NCBI GenBank assembly: GCA_900753405.1
Contig: CAADYZ010000019.1
Span: forward strand, 1 to 64,000
Length of the DNA stretch: 64,000 nt
Reading direction: 5' to 3'
Origin: Campylobacteraceae bacterium
GTDB taxonomy: Bacteria > Campylobacterota > Campylobacteria > Campylobacterales > Campylobacteraceae
Part shown: piece after piece, positions 25,379 to 34,183 of the stretch
Layout of the letters: every line of letters begins with the position of its first letter
How positions within the stretch are numbered: the stretch's first letter is position 1
The notes under the pieces: model-generated
The model's input: only the letters and a program-made list of their open reading frames with translations
What the model was told of the DNA's origin: nothing
The model's database searches: none
Made by a program: the position numbers and the translations under genes

Positions 25379-26557
25379 ATGAAAATTTTGGTTATCAACT
25401 CTGGTTCAAGTTCTTTGAAATTTAAGGTTTTTAGCGGCGAAGAGGTCATCTGCAAAGGTTTGATCGAAAAAATCGGCAGCAAAGACGCCGAGGCTAAGCT
25501 TACTTACGGCGAGAAGACGATCAAGCGCGAGGGCGAAATTTTAGACCACTCGGCAGCGATCGAGGTGATGAATGATATGTGGGCGCAAAGCGGCGTTGTC
25601 GAGGGTTTGCACACATTTGACGGCATCGGACACCGTGTCGTGCAAGGAGCTGACCTGTTTGACGACTCAGCACTCATCACGCCTGATGTGATCGAGAAGA
25701 TCGAGCGTTTAGCGCCGCTTGCACCGCTTCACAACCCAGCGCACTTAAAGGGGATCAAAGAGGTTTTAAGAGTCGCGCCTGATGTGCCAAATGTTGCGGT
25801 TTTTGACACGGTTTTCCACCAAAGTATGCCTGCTGAGGCGTATATATACGCGCTTCCGTGGGAGTTTTACGAGAAATTTAAGGTTAGACGATATGGCGCG
25901 CACGGCACTTCTCACCACTATGTAACGCACAAAGCAGCGGAGTTTTTAAACGAGGAGCTTGACTCGTTTAACGCAGTCACGCTTCACCTTGGAAACGGAA
26001 GTTCGATCAGCGCGATTAAGGGCGGAAAATGCTTTGACACGAGTATGGGTTTAACGCCGCTTGAAGGGGTGATGATGGGGACTAGGTGTGGCAGCATCGA
26101 CCCTGCGATCGTACCGTTTTTGATTAAAAATGCGGGGCTTAGTGCGCAAGAGGTAGATAATGTGATGAATAAACAAAGCGGACTTTTTGCGATCTCTGGA
26201 AGTAATGATATGCGTTATATCGAAGAGGCGATGGCAAAAGGGGACAAAAAAGCGCAACTTGCGTTTGATATGCTGACGCATCAGATCGTAAAATATGTCG
26301 GCGGGTATTACGCCTTGCTTGGTGGCGCAAAAGCACTCATCTTCACCGCAGGCATCGGCGAGAATGACGACTTGTTGCGCGCGGCGGTTTGCGAGAGGCT
26401 TGGCGTCTTTGGCGTGAAGCTCGACTTGCAAGAAAACGGCAAAAGGTCGCCAAATGTAAGGGTGATCAGCGCGCCTGAGAGCAGCGTGAAAGTTCTTGTT
26501 GTGCCGACTGACGAGGAGTTGGCGATCGCAAATGAGGTTAAAAAGATCATCGGCTAA
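25379..26557 (+). CDS. ackA: Acetate kinase
   Basis: A 392-residue enzyme converting acetyl phosphate and ADP to acetate and ATP. Visible are the start VINSGSSSLKFKVF, GHRVVQGAD, VFDTVFHQSMP, YGAHGTSHHYV, HLGNGSSISAIKGGKCFDTS and FTAGIGENDDLLRAAVC. It forms the acetate overflow pathway with pta just upstream. AAAGGATTTTT precedes the ATG. Confidence 0.97.
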   Translation: MKILVINSGSSSLKFKVFSGEEVICKGLIEKIGSKDAEAKLTYGEKTIKREGEILDHSAAIEVMNDMWAQSGVVEGLHTFDGIGHRVVQGADLFDDSALITPDVIEKIERLAPLAPLHNPAHLKGIKEVLRVAPDVPNVAVFDTVFHQSMPAEAYIYALPWEFYEKFKVRRYGAHGTSHHYVTHKAAEFLNEELDSFNAVTLHLGNGSSISAIKGGKCFDTSMGLTPLEGVMMGTRCGSIDPAIVPFLIKNAGLSAQEVDNVMNKQSGLFAISGSNDMRYIEEAMAKGDKKAQLAFDMLTHQIVKYVGGYYALLGGAKALIFTAGIGENDDLLRAAVCERLGVFGVKLDLQENGKRSPNVRVISAPESSVKVLVVPTDEELAIANEVKKIIG

Positions 26558-26570
26558 AAGTCACTTTAAA

Positions 26571-26685
26571 CTCAAATTTGGTTTTTGCAAGTTTGCGGAT
26601 TTGCTTTTTGCAAGTTCGCGGGTTGTAATAGCGTTTTGCGGATTGCGTTTTGCGGGTTTGCAAATTTGTAAAAACCGAATTTGAG
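26571..26685 (+). terminator. Large stem-loop from two inverted motif copies downstream of ackA
   Basis: Two 26-nt arms (26571-26596 and 26660-26685) are inverted copies; the three differences are all G-U compatible in RNA. Each arm contains a copy of the dispersed motif. The loop is made of degenerate GCGGATTTGC / GCGGATTGCG / GCGGGTTTGC units. It starts 13 bases after the ackA stop. A third motif copy follows at 26711-26735. Confidence 0.55.
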
Positions 26686-26820
26686 TTTCAACTTCACACT
26701 TCACGCCGCGTTTTAAACCAAATTTGGTTTTGACATTTTCACAAATTTCTCCAAACAAACATTTAACAAAATTTAACAATTTTTGAGGATAATCAAAATT
26801 AATTTCACTAAAAAGGATTA

Positions 26821-27402
26821 ATGATGGACATTTTCAAGCCTAAAAACCAGATGAAAATCCACCTCTACCTCTCGCTTTTTTTTGTTCCAGTTGCGATTAT
26901 GTATGCGATCACAGGCATCGGCTACATCTTTGGCTTTAACCAAAACAGCGGCGCGGTCGTGACAAAGGTCGCGCTAAACGCAAGCGACTACGCCCAAACG
27001 CAGACTCAGCAGCTAGAAAATCTTGCGATGTTAGCGGGAAAATACGGACTCAAACTGCCCTCAGACACAACGCCGCACATCGTAAAAGGCAAACCGACAA
27101 TCGGCGGCATCGGTTATGAGATTGCACTTATTGCGGACAAAAACGGCGGGCAGATGCTACAAAGCACAAAAAGAAGCCTCTTTGGCACGGCGGTGATGCT
27201 TCACAAAAGCGGCGGCAAAAACATTATCGGCAACCTCTCGGCGTACGACTTTTTGGCGATCGGCTTTGGCGTGACCTTGTTTTTGCTCTACTTCTCAGGG
27301 CTTGTCATCACAAGTTTTTGCAAAAAACAGGCAAAACCAGCGTTAATCAGCGTTGGCAGCGGCGTCTTAGTACTCATCATTGCCGCCTACCTCACCTGCT
27401 AA
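26821..27402 (+). CDS. Membrane protein with N- and C-terminal helices (PepSY-TM-like), unrecognised
   Basis: A 193-residue protein. One helix lies near the N-terminus (LYLSLFFVPVAIMYAITGIG) and two near the C-terminus (YDFLAIGFGVTLFLLYFSGL and SVGSGVLVLIIAAYLTC), with a soluble loop of about 90 residues between. The MKIHLYLSLFFVPVA start resembles PepSY-associated TM proteins, but the match is loose. AAAGGATTA precedes ATG 26821; the ATG at 26824 is an equal candidate. It ends 16 bases from the convergent waaA stop. No function is proposed. Confidence 0.8.
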   Translation: MMDIFKPKNQMKIHLYLSLFFVPVAIMYAITGIGYIFGFNQNSGAVVTKVALNASDYAQTQTQQLENLAMLAGKYGLKLPSDTTPHIVKGKPTIGGIGYEIALIADKNGGQMLQSTKRSLFGTAVMLHKSGGKNIIGNLSAYDFLAIGFGVTLFLLYFSGLVITSFCKKQAKPALISVGSGVLVLIIAAYLTC

Positions 27403-27418
27403 AACAACCACCTGCGAC

Positions 27419-28561
27419 TCACGCAAGGCGGGCAAAAAGCCTTTGTGGGTCGCATTGGTTTGTGATCTTGCAGCGTTTTGGAGCGCCTTTTTCGCCTTGA
27501 CAAAACGCCCAAATTCGCCTTGTTAGCTCTTCGTAACCACAAATTTCAATCCCATCCACGCACGCATAAAGCGGCAGTTGATTAAAAAAGTGCCTTCCGC
27601 TTAAAATCGCGCAGTTAAATTGCGCCGCTTCGATCGGATTGTGACCGCCGATGTTGTCCTCAAAACTACCGCACATCAGCACAATGTCGGCTATGGCGTA
27701 AAGGTTGATCAACTCGCCCATTTTGTCGCACAAAACAACTTGCGAGCGCAGTGTTTGAGTTTGCGAAAAACGCGTGAAACTTAAAGCATTTTGCTCGGCG
27801 TAAGCGCTGGCAAGCCTGGCGACCTCTTCAAACCTCTCGGGGTGGCGAGGGGTGATGATTAGTTGTGTTGAAGGCGGCAAAGAGAGGTTTTGCAAAATGC
27901 GGTTTTCTTCGTTTTTGTGCGAGCTTGCGATGAGGACAATGTGTTGAAAATTCCTGCTTAAAACGCGAGTTGGCGAGGGTAGAAACGCCGACTTGACATT
28001 ACCCAAAACTTCTATGTTTTTTGCCCCTAAACTTTGCAGTCTCTCAGCGTCAGCTTCACTTTGAGCTAAAACTAAATCCACAAAAGAAAAAAGCCGTTTG
28101 TAGTAAAAACTAGCGGTTTGATACTTTGTGAAACTTTTTTGAGAGATGCGGGCGTTGAGCAGGATGGTTTTTGCGCCGTTTTTCTTAGCGGTTGCAAACA
28201 AATTCAGCCACAACTCCGCCTCAAAAACGACTAATTTCTCAACCTTTACGAGCCAAAACGGCAAGAGGCACTCAAACGGCAAAAACCTCACCTCAACGCC
28301 AGCCTTTTTCGCCTCGTCAAAACCAGTTTGCGTGGTTGTTGTGACGACTCCGCCAAGCTGCTTAACCAGCGGTAAAATCGCCCTCACCTCGCCCAAACTA
28401 CACGCGTGAAAGAGGTATTTTTGCGGCGAAGAAAAGGGCTTGTTCGCAACCAGCAAAAACCTTGCTTTCAGCGAGTGGCGAAATTTTTGTTTAAAACTCA
28501 AAAGCAGGACAAAAGGTAGCGACAAAAGCCAGAGTAACCACGCTAAAATAGTGTAAAACAC
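27419..28561 (-). CDS. waaA: 3-deoxy-D-manno-octulosonic acid transferase
   Basis: A 380-residue GT-B enzyme that adds Kdo to lipid A precursor at the inner membrane. The N-terminal membrane anchor is WLLWLLSLPFVLLLSF, then HACSLGEVRAILPLV, FEAELWLNL and CGSFEDNIGGHNPIEAAQF near the C-terminus. I place the start at the GTG at 28559-28561 after TAAGGAG; the longer frame from 28600 merely reads a copy of the dispersed motif (KTEFG). Confidence 0.93.
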   Translation of the reverse strand: MFYTILAWLLWLLSLPFVLLLSFKQKFRHSLKARFLLVANKPFSSPQKYLFHACSLGEVRAILPLVKQLGGVVTTTTQTGFDEAKKAGVEVRFLPFECLLPFWLVKVEKLVVFEAELWLNLFATAKKNGAKTILLNARISQKSFTKYQTASFYYKRLFSFVDLVLAQSEADAERLQSLGAKNIEVLGNVKSAFLPSPTRVLSRNFQHIVLIASSHKNEENRILQNLSLPPSTQLIITPRHPERFEEVARLASAYAEQNALSFTRFSQTQTLRSQVVLCDKMGELINLYAIADIVLMCGSFEDNIGGHNPIEAAQFNCAILSGRHFFNQLPLYACVDGIEICGYEELTRRIWAFCQGEKGAPKRCKITNQCDPQRLFARLA

Positions 28562-28616
28562 GCGACTCCTTAAACCAAATTCGGTTTTAACATTTTGCAA
28601 AAACCAAATTTAACAA

Positions 28617-29459
28617 CTAAACTCTAAGCGATTTTAAAAGCGCGATCTCATCCGCCCAAAGCGTCTCGTCTATCGTCTCTAAAACCAGCGGAATTTCGTC
28701 AATCCTCTCATCTTTCATAATCAACTCAAACGCCTCAGAGCCGATCTTGCCGTGCCCTAACCTCTCGTGGCGGTCTTTCTTTTTGCCGCACTCGAACATA
28801 CTTTCGTTGATGTGCATTCCAGCCAAAAACTCAAACCCAACAAGCCGCGAAAACTCCTCCATCACCCACTCGTAGCACTCTTTTGTCGAGATGTCATATC
28901 CAGCGGCGAAAAGGTGGCAAGTGTCAAGGCAGACGCCAACGCGGCTTTGGTCTTCGCAAAGCTCGATGATCCGCGCTAAATGCTCGAACTTAAAGCCCAT
29001 ATTCGACCCTTGTCCAGCCGTGTTTTCAAGGACTAAACGGACATTTTCAGAGTGGCGGATGATGTAGTTCATCGCCTCGGCGATATTCACCAAACACTCG
29101 CTCGGCTCAATCTCGTTTAAGTGCGAGCCAGGGTGGAAATTCAGTTTGTCAAGCCCTAGTGCGTCACACCGCTTCACTTCGTCAAGCAGGCTTTCAACCG
29201 ACTTTGCGCGCGCAACGGCGTTTGGGTGACCGATGTTGATCAAATATCCGCTGTGCGGCAAGACAAAGCGAGGGTCGATGTTTGCGGCGGCAAGGTTTGC
29301 CTTAAATTCGCTGACATTCTCCTCGCTAAGAGGTTTTGCATTCCACTGGCGTTGGTTTTTGACAAACAACGCAAACGCCTCAGCTCCGATTTTCGCGGCG
29401 TTTAAAGGGGCGTTTTGCACGCCACCAGCCGCACTAACATGCGCTCCAACTCTCTTCAT
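28617..29459 (-). CDS. nfo: Endonuclease IV (AP endonuclease)
   Basis: A 280-residue zinc-dependent AP endonuclease for base excision repair. It begins VGAHVSAAGGVQNAPLNAA and shows LPHSGYLINIGHPN, LNFHPGSHLN, ENTAGQGSNMG, CLDTCHLFAAGYD and RHERLGHGKIGSEAF, with the conserved His, Asp and Glu zinc ligands in place. It is of usual length. It lies 10 bases downstream of the lipoprotein gene on the same strand. Confidence 0.96.
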   Translation of the reverse strand: MKRVGAHVSAAGGVQNAPLNAAKIGAEAFALFVKNQRQWNAKPLSEENVSEFKANLAAANIDPRFVLPHSGYLINIGHPNAVARAKSVESLLDEVKRCDALGLDKLNFHPGSHLNEIEPSECLVNIAEAMNYIIRHSENVRLVLENTAGQGSNMGFKFEHLARIIELCEDQSRVGVCLDTCHLFAAGYDISTKECYEWVMEEFSRLVGFEFLAGMHINESMFECGKKKDRHERLGHGKIGSEAFELIMKDERIDEIPLVLETIDETLWADEIALLKSLRV

Positions 29460-29469
29460 TTACCACCTC

Positions 29470-29928
29470 TTATAACTGCATAATCCTAATGACTACGCGA
29501 TTTTTGTTATCCCTAAATTCGCTGATGCCGCTGCAAACTTCATAGACCATATGTGAAATTCTCTGCGAAAAGCCACACTGCGTTTGGACGAAATTTTTCG
29601 CGCCGTAAATCGGCTTGTTTGTTAAGATGTCGCGCAAAAATTCGTTGTAGTGTTTTGCGCCGAGATATTTTTGGTTAAACTCGACATTTTCAAAGCACGC
29701 TCCTTGAACGCAAACTTTCTCGCCAACGCTAATGCCACCGACACTCACGCCGCTGCCGTAAATTTCGAGTCTCACGCCACTTTGAGTTTGTTTGACGATG
29801 CCAGTTTCGTTAAGCTTTAACGCAGGAGTTTTGAGTAAAACTGAAACGCTTCTTGGCGGAAGTTGCGGCTGCTTTACACAACCAGTTAAGAAAAATGTAA
29901 GTAACAAAAAACTTGCGAAAAATCTCAT
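29470..29928 (-). CDS. Predicted outer- or inner-membrane lipoprotein
   Basis: A 152-residue protein with a lipoprotein signal peptide: MRFFASFLLLTFFLTGCVKQ, lipobox LTGC, lipidated Cys 17. The mature part has four further cysteines (VCVQGACF, CGFSQ and EVCSG), possibly two disulphides. It resembles conserved Campylobacter/Helicobacter lipoproteins of unknown role. It is followed by nfo after 10 bases and is divergent from gatC. Confidence 0.85.
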   Translation of the reverse strand: MRFFASFLLLTFFLTGCVKQPQLPPRSVSVLLKTPALKLNETGIVKQTQSGVRLEIYGSGVSVGGISVGEKVCVQGACFENVEFNQKYLGAKHYNEFLRDILTNKPIYGAKNFVQTQCGFSQRISHMVYEVCSGISEFRDNKNRVVIRIMQL

Positions 29929-30042
29929 CTAAAATCCTTAAAAATCTCACAATTTTAGACAAAAAATACTTTTATTTTGATAAATCAATTCATTTTCGCC
30001 GCGCTTTTACAAAGAATTTTACATAATTTAAGAGTTTTTTGT

Positions 30043-30048
30043 TATAAT
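30043..30048 (+). promoter_or_regulatory. -10 box upstream of gatC
   Basis: A perfect TATAAT lies 26 bases before the gatC ATG. The ribosome binding site AAGGAG follows at 30064-30069. Confidence 0.6.
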
Positions 30049-30074
30049 CTGCGACTTTAAATTAAGGAGAAAAA

Positions 30075-30362
30075 ATGCAGATCACTGATAAAGATTTAAA
30101 TAAACTTGAAAAATTAGCCGCCCTCAAAGTCCCAGAAGAAAAACGCGAAGAATTCAAAAAAGAGTTGGAGAAAATCGTCAATTTTGTCGATGTCTTAAAC
30201 GAGTTGGACTTAGAGGGGATCGAGGCGACTGTCAGCACGATGGGCGGGACAACGCCGCTTCGAGAGGACACGCCGCGACCAAGCAGCGTGGCTGAATTTG
30301 TCTTAAAACACGCTCCAAAAAGTGACGGCAAAAGTTTTGAAGTGCCAAAGATCATCGAATAG
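30075..30362 (+). CDS. gatC: Asp-tRNA(Asn)/Glu-tRNA(Gln) amidotransferase subunit C
   Basis: A 95-residue GatC, which stabilises the GatA-GatB complex that makes Gln-tRNA and Asn-tRNA by transamidation. It shows LNKLEKLAALKVPEEKREEF, IVNFVDVLNELDLEGIE and TTPLREDTPRPS. gatA and gatB are not adjacent. A motif copy overlaps the stop region (30362-30379) before the PilT-type gene. Confidence 0.94.
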   Translation: MQITDKDLNKLEKLAALKVPEEKREEFKKELEKIVNFVDVLNELDLEGIEATVSTMGGTTPLREDTPRPSSVAEFVLKHAPKSDGKSFEVPKIIE

Positions 30363-30394
30363 TCAAATTCGGTTTTGACAAAACGGCGGACAAA

Positions 30395-31543
30395 ATGCTG
30401 AAAAAACTGCTCAAACTCACCGCAAAACTAGACGCAAGCGATCTTCACTTAGTCGCTGGTGCGTACGCGCAAATTCGGCTAGACGGAGATTTAGTCGCGC
30501 TTGATGAGTCGTTTTTTGCAACACTTAACGAGGCTGAATTTGAGTCGTTAAAAGAGCTTGGAGTTTTGCAAAAAGAGGAGCTTAGCTCTCTTTTGGAGTC
30601 GCTTTTAAGCAGCGAAGAGTTGGCTGTTTTGCGTGAAAAAAGGGAGCTTGACACTGCGTTTTGGCTTGCAAAAACCGAATTTGACTCAACAGTGAGGTTT
30701 CGGGCGAATTTCTACTTTGCGCAAGAGGCGATGGCGGCGGCGTTTCGAGTTGTCAAGTCGCAAATTCCAACGCTTGACTCTCTTAAAATGCCGAGCATTT
30801 TAAAAAAACTCGTCAGCGAAAAAAGCGGGCTGATCCTCGTCACCGGCGCGACTGGAAGCGGCAAAAGCACAACGCTCGCGGCGATGTTAAACGAGATTAA
30901 CCAGACGCAAAGAAAGCACATTTTGACGATCGAAGACCCGATCGAGTTCATCCACACCAACGCAAAAAGTCTCTTCTCGCAACGCTGCGTTGGGAGCGAC
31001 ACGCGAAGTTTTAACGAAGGGCTGAAATTCGCGCTAAGGCAAGACCCTGATGTGATTTTAATCGGCGAGTTGCGAGACGCTCAGAGTATGGAGACGGCGT
31101 TAAACGCGGCAAACACTGGGCATTTAGTTTTTGCTTCGCTGCACACAAACTCGGCGGTAAATAGCATCAACCGCATCATCCAAAGCTTTGAGGGAAACAG
31201 GCAACAGCTCATTCGGACTATGCTTTCGCAAACGCTGCTTAGCGTCATTTCGCAGAGGCTAGAAAGAAAAGAAGCGTTGCAAAACGGGCTTGAAACGGGA
31301 AAGGTGGATGTGCGGTTTGAGGTGGCAAAAGGCGTGGAGCAACGCGCGCGGGCGCGGGCAAAAAGGGTGTGTTTGCAGGAGATTTTGATCAACTCGCCAG
31401 CAGTCGCAAACCTCATCCGCGAAGGGCAGATCCACCAGATCCAAAACGCGATGCAACTTGGCGTGAAAGAGGGAATGCAGACGATGCAGATGGCGGAGAG
31501 CGTGGCGTTTGGTAAAAGTGCTGCGTTTGGTGAAAAATGTTGA
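30395..31543 (+). CDS. pilT: PilT-family retraction ATPase
   Basis: A 382-residue secretion-type ATPase. An N-terminal PAS-like domain (LDASDLHLVAGAYAQIRLDG) precedes Walker A (VTGATGSGKSTTLAAML), the Asp box (LTIEDPIEFIH), Walker B (DPDVILIGELRD) and the His box (FASLHTNSAVNSINRII). The order and spacing fit PilT/PilU rather than the GspE/PilB assembly ATPases. No pilin or pilus assembly genes are in the window. A role in DNA uptake or pilus-like retraction is possible but inferred. A motif copy at 30668-30686 is coding (AKTEFDST). Confidence 0.88.
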   Translation: MLKKLLKLTAKLDASDLHLVAGAYAQIRLDGDLVALDESFFATLNEAEFESLKELGVLQKEELSSLLESLLSSEELAVLREKRELDTAFWLAKTEFDSTVRFRANFYFAQEAMAAAFRVVKSQIPTLDSLKMPSILKKLVSEKSGLILVTGATGSGKSTTLAAMLNEINQTQRKHILTIEDPIEFIHTNAKSLFSQRCVGSDTRSFNEGLKFALRQDPDVILIGELRDAQSMETALNAANTGHLVFASLHTNSAVNSINRIIQSFEGNRQQLIRTMLSQTLLSVISQRLERKEALQNGLETGKVDVRFEVAKGVEQRARARAKRVCLQEILINSPAVANLIREGQIHQIQNAMQLGVKEGMQTMQMAESVAFGKSAAFGEKC

Positions 31544-31592
31544 AGTCAAATTTGGTTTTGACATTTTAACAAAACTTTAAGAAAAGGTAAAA

Positions 31593-32132
31593 ATGACTAT
31601 TTTTGACATAATTTTAATCATCATCTGCGCGGTGCTTGGCGTGAAAGGTTTTGTGCGAGGCTTGGTCGCCGAGGTTGTCGGACTCATCGCCCTTGTGGTC
31701 GGTGTGATGGTCGCAAGTAGGAACGCGGCTGAGTTTGGCAGGTGGATCAGCTCACTTCTAGGCAGCTTTAACAAAGGACTTGAATTAAACGAAGCGACTA
31801 GCTATTTTGTCGGGCTTTTTGTGCTGTTTTTGACGATTTTCTTGGTGATTGTCGCGGGTGGAAAACTGCTTAGCAAAATCGTCAAAATCAGCGGGCTTGG
31901 CGTTTTTGACCGCATCGGCGGCGCGACTTTTAGCGTGATGAAGCTAGTTTGTGTTGTGGCGATTTTGATCGCGATTTTAACCAAATTCGATATTTTAGAA
32001 AACTACATCCAAGAGACTTTTAGCGGCAGCCTCACCTTTAACGGGTTGAAAAATTTCGGCGAAGTGTTGATGAAGATGGATTATAACGAGATTTTAGATA
32101 ACGCAATTTTGCAAAATAGGAGTGTAAGATGA
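31593..32132 (+). CDS. cvpA: CvpA family membrane protein
   Basis: A 179-residue protein with four predicted membrane segments: FDIILIIICAVLGVKGFVRG, ALVVGVMVASR, FVGLFVLFLTIFLVIVAGG and VMKLVCVVAILIAILTKF. CvpA-type proteins are linked to colicin V production and envelope homeostasis in other bacteria. It overlaps fur by four bases, so fur is probably translated with it. AAAGGTAAAA precedes the ATG. Confidence 0.88.
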   Translation: MTIFDIILIIICAVLGVKGFVRGLVAEVVGLIALVVGVMVASRNAAEFGRWISSLLGSFNKGLELNEATSYFVGLFVLFLTIFLVIVAGGKLLSKIVKISGLGVFDRIGGATFSVMKLVCVVAILIAILTKFDILENYIQETFSGSLTFNGLKNFGEVLMKMDYNEILDNAILQNRSVR

Positions 32133-32596
32133 TAAATGTTTGCATTGAGTACGAGATGTTGTTAAACCAATTTAAGGCAATTTTAAAAGACGCCAAACTC
32201 AAATTTACAAGCCAACGCGAAGCCCTGCTAAGGACGATGTATGAAAACTCTGAACACTTCTCGCCCGAGCAGCTTTGTGCCAAGCTAAAAGAGAGTTTTG
32301 GCGAAGACAGCATCGGCATCGCAACCGTTTATCGCACGCTAAATTTGCTCGAAGAAGCGGGGATGGTTACTAGCATTAGCTTTGGTGCGGCGGGGAAGAA
32401 ATATGAGCTTGCAAACAAGCCTCACCACGACCATTTGATCTGCAAAAAGTGCGGTAAGATCATCGAATTTAGCAATGATTTGATCGAAAAAGAGCAGATT
32501 TTGATCGCAAAGCGTTACAACTTCAAACTTGACGGACATATCCAGCAGCTTTACGGGCGTTGCGCGGCGTGTGCTAGTCAAGAAGACGAGTTTTAG
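32129..32596 (+). CDS. fur: Ferric uptake regulator Fur
   Basis: A 155-residue iron-dependent repressor. The winged helix contains SIGIATVYRTLNLLEEAGMV. The metal region has KPHHDHLICKKCGKIIEF and a C-terminal RCAAC pair for structural zinc. In Campylobacter Fur controls iron uptake and oxidative-stress genes. It starts in ATGA overlap with cvpA and is followed by lysS, an arrangement also seen in C. jejuni. Confidence 0.95.
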   Translation: MINVCIEYEMLLNQFKAILKDAKLKFTSQREALLRTMYENSEHFSPEQLCAKLKESFGEDSIGIATVYRTLNLLEEAGMVTSISFGAAGKKYELANKPHHDHLICKKCGKIIEFSNDLIEKEQILIAKRYNFKLDGHIQQLYGRCAACASQEDEF

Positions 32597-32635
32597 TGTT
32601 AAAACCGAATTTGAAATTTTAATTAAAGGATGAAT

Positions 32636-34132
32636 GTGATTTTCACAACTGAACAAGAACAAATCAGAATCTCTAAACTTCAAACCCTTAGAGAAAACGG
32701 CATAAACCCCTACCCGCACGACATTAAACGCGAGATGACGATCGCCGAGTTTAAAGAGAAATTCGCCGCAGTCGCAAACAGCGAAGAGGAAGAAAAACGC
32801 GCTTATGAAGAGGTCGAGTTGTGCGGGCGCTTGAAGTTAAAACGCGTGGCGGGAAAAAGCACCTTTGCCAACATCGAAGACGAAAGCGGACGCCTTCAAA
32901 TCTACTACTCGCTTAACTCGATCGGCGAAGAGGCGTATGCTATTTTCAAAAAAAACCTAGAAGTCGGCGACATCGTCAAGGTCAAAGGTTACGCGTTCAT
33001 CACCAAAACGGGCGAGTTTTCGCTCCACGCAAGTAGCGTCACGCTAGCGTCAAAATCCCTCTCGCCGCTGCCTGAGAAATTTCACGGCTTAACAGACATC
33101 GAAGCGCGTTACAGGCAGAGGTATTTGGATATGATAATGAACGAAGATGTGCGAAACGACTTTAAAAACCGCAGCATCATCATCAGCCAAATCCGCAAAT
33201 TCTTTGAAGCAAAGGGGTTTTTGGAGGTTGAGACGCCGATTTTGCATCCAATCGCCGGCGGCGCAAACGCAAAGCCGTTTGTCACCTACCACAATGCATT
33301 AGGTGTGGAGAGGTTTTTGCGAATAGCACCTGAGCTTTACCTCAAAAGGCTTGTCGTTGGCGGGCTAAACGCCGTGTTTGAAATCGGGCGAAATTTTCGC
33401 AACGAGGGGATGGACTTGACACACAACCCCGAATTCACCAGCGTTGAGTGCTACTGGGCGTGGCACAACTACCACGATTTGATGGATCTAACCGAGGAGC
33501 TTTTTGCGACTCTTTTGGAGACGCTTGGGCTTGAAAAGAAGATTAGTTATGACGGAGAGGAGATCGACTTTTCAAAGCCGTTTGCGCGCGTGAAGTATGA
33601 AGACGCGCTGGTGGAGATCGGCGGGATTGAGCGTGAGATTTTGCGTGACAAAGAGGCGATTTTAGCGCGCCTTAAAGCTGACGGCTTTGAGGCAAATTCG
33701 AATTTGGATGTCGGGCATTTGTGGTCGGAGCTGTTTGATAATTATGTTGAAAAAAAGCTTGTTAATCCAACCTTTATCATCGACTTTCCAGTTGAAATTT
33801 CGCCACTTGCGCGAAGAAACGAGGCAGATGCTAACATTGCCGAGAGGTTCGAGCTTTTCATCGCGGGGCGCGAGTTTGCAAACGCATTTAACGAGCTTAA
33901 CGATCCGATTGATCAATACGAGCGGTTTAACGCGCAAATTCAAGCAAAAAACGCAGGAGATGACGAAGCGCACGAGATGGACGAGGACTACTGCGTAGCA
34001 CTTGGTTATGCGATGCCGCCGACTGCTGGTTGGGGGCTTGGGGTGGACCGTCTTGTGATGTTGCTTTTGGATAAGCATTCGATTCGTGATGCGATTTTAT
34101 TTCCAGCGATGAAGAATGAAAATCAAATTTGA
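32636..34132 (+). CDS. lysS: Lysyl-tRNA synthetase (class II)
   Basis: A class II synthetase of about 498 residues. An OB-fold anticodon domain (VELCGRLKLKRVAGKSTFAN) precedes motif 1, motif 2 (FEIGRNFRNEGMDLTHNPEF) and motif 3 (GWGLGVDRLVMLLLD). AAAGGA at 32624-32629 is six bases from the GTG at 32636 but touches the ATG at 32630, so GTG is favoured; both are in frame. A motif copy (33692-33707) encodes ANSNLDV in a variable region, and another (34119-34139) overlaps the last codons and stop. Confidence 0.93.
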   Translation: MIFTTEQEQIRISKLQTLRENGINPYPHDIKREMTIAEFKEKFAAVANSEEEEKRAYEEVELCGRLKLKRVAGKSTFANIEDESGRLQIYYSLNSIGEEAYAIFKKNLEVGDIVKVKGYAFITKTGEFSLHASSVTLASKSLSPLPEKFHGLTDIEARYRQRYLDMIMNEDVRNDFKNRSIIISQIRKFFEAKGFLEVETPILHPIAGGANAKPFVTYHNALGVERFLRIAPELYLKRLVVGGLNAVFEIGRNFRNEGMDLTHNPEFTSVECYWAWHNYHDLMDLTEELFATLLETLGLEKKISYDGEEIDFSKPFARVKYEDALVEIGGIEREILRDKEAILARLKADGFEANSNLDVGHLWSELFDNYVEKKLVNPTFIIDFPVEISPLARRNEADANIAERFELFIAGREFANAFNELNDPIDQYERFNAQIQAKNAGDDEAHEMDEDYCVALGYAMPPTAGWGLGVDRLVMLLLDKHSIRDAILFPAMKNENQI

Positions 34133-34183
34133 TTTTAAAGGTAACTTGCTAAAATATGCTAATTTTTTACGAAAGGATGACAA

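Noticed and set aside
28562..28600. Longer waaA start
   Set aside because: The added codons translate a copy of the dispersed motif, and the GTG at 28561 follows a strong TAAGGAG.
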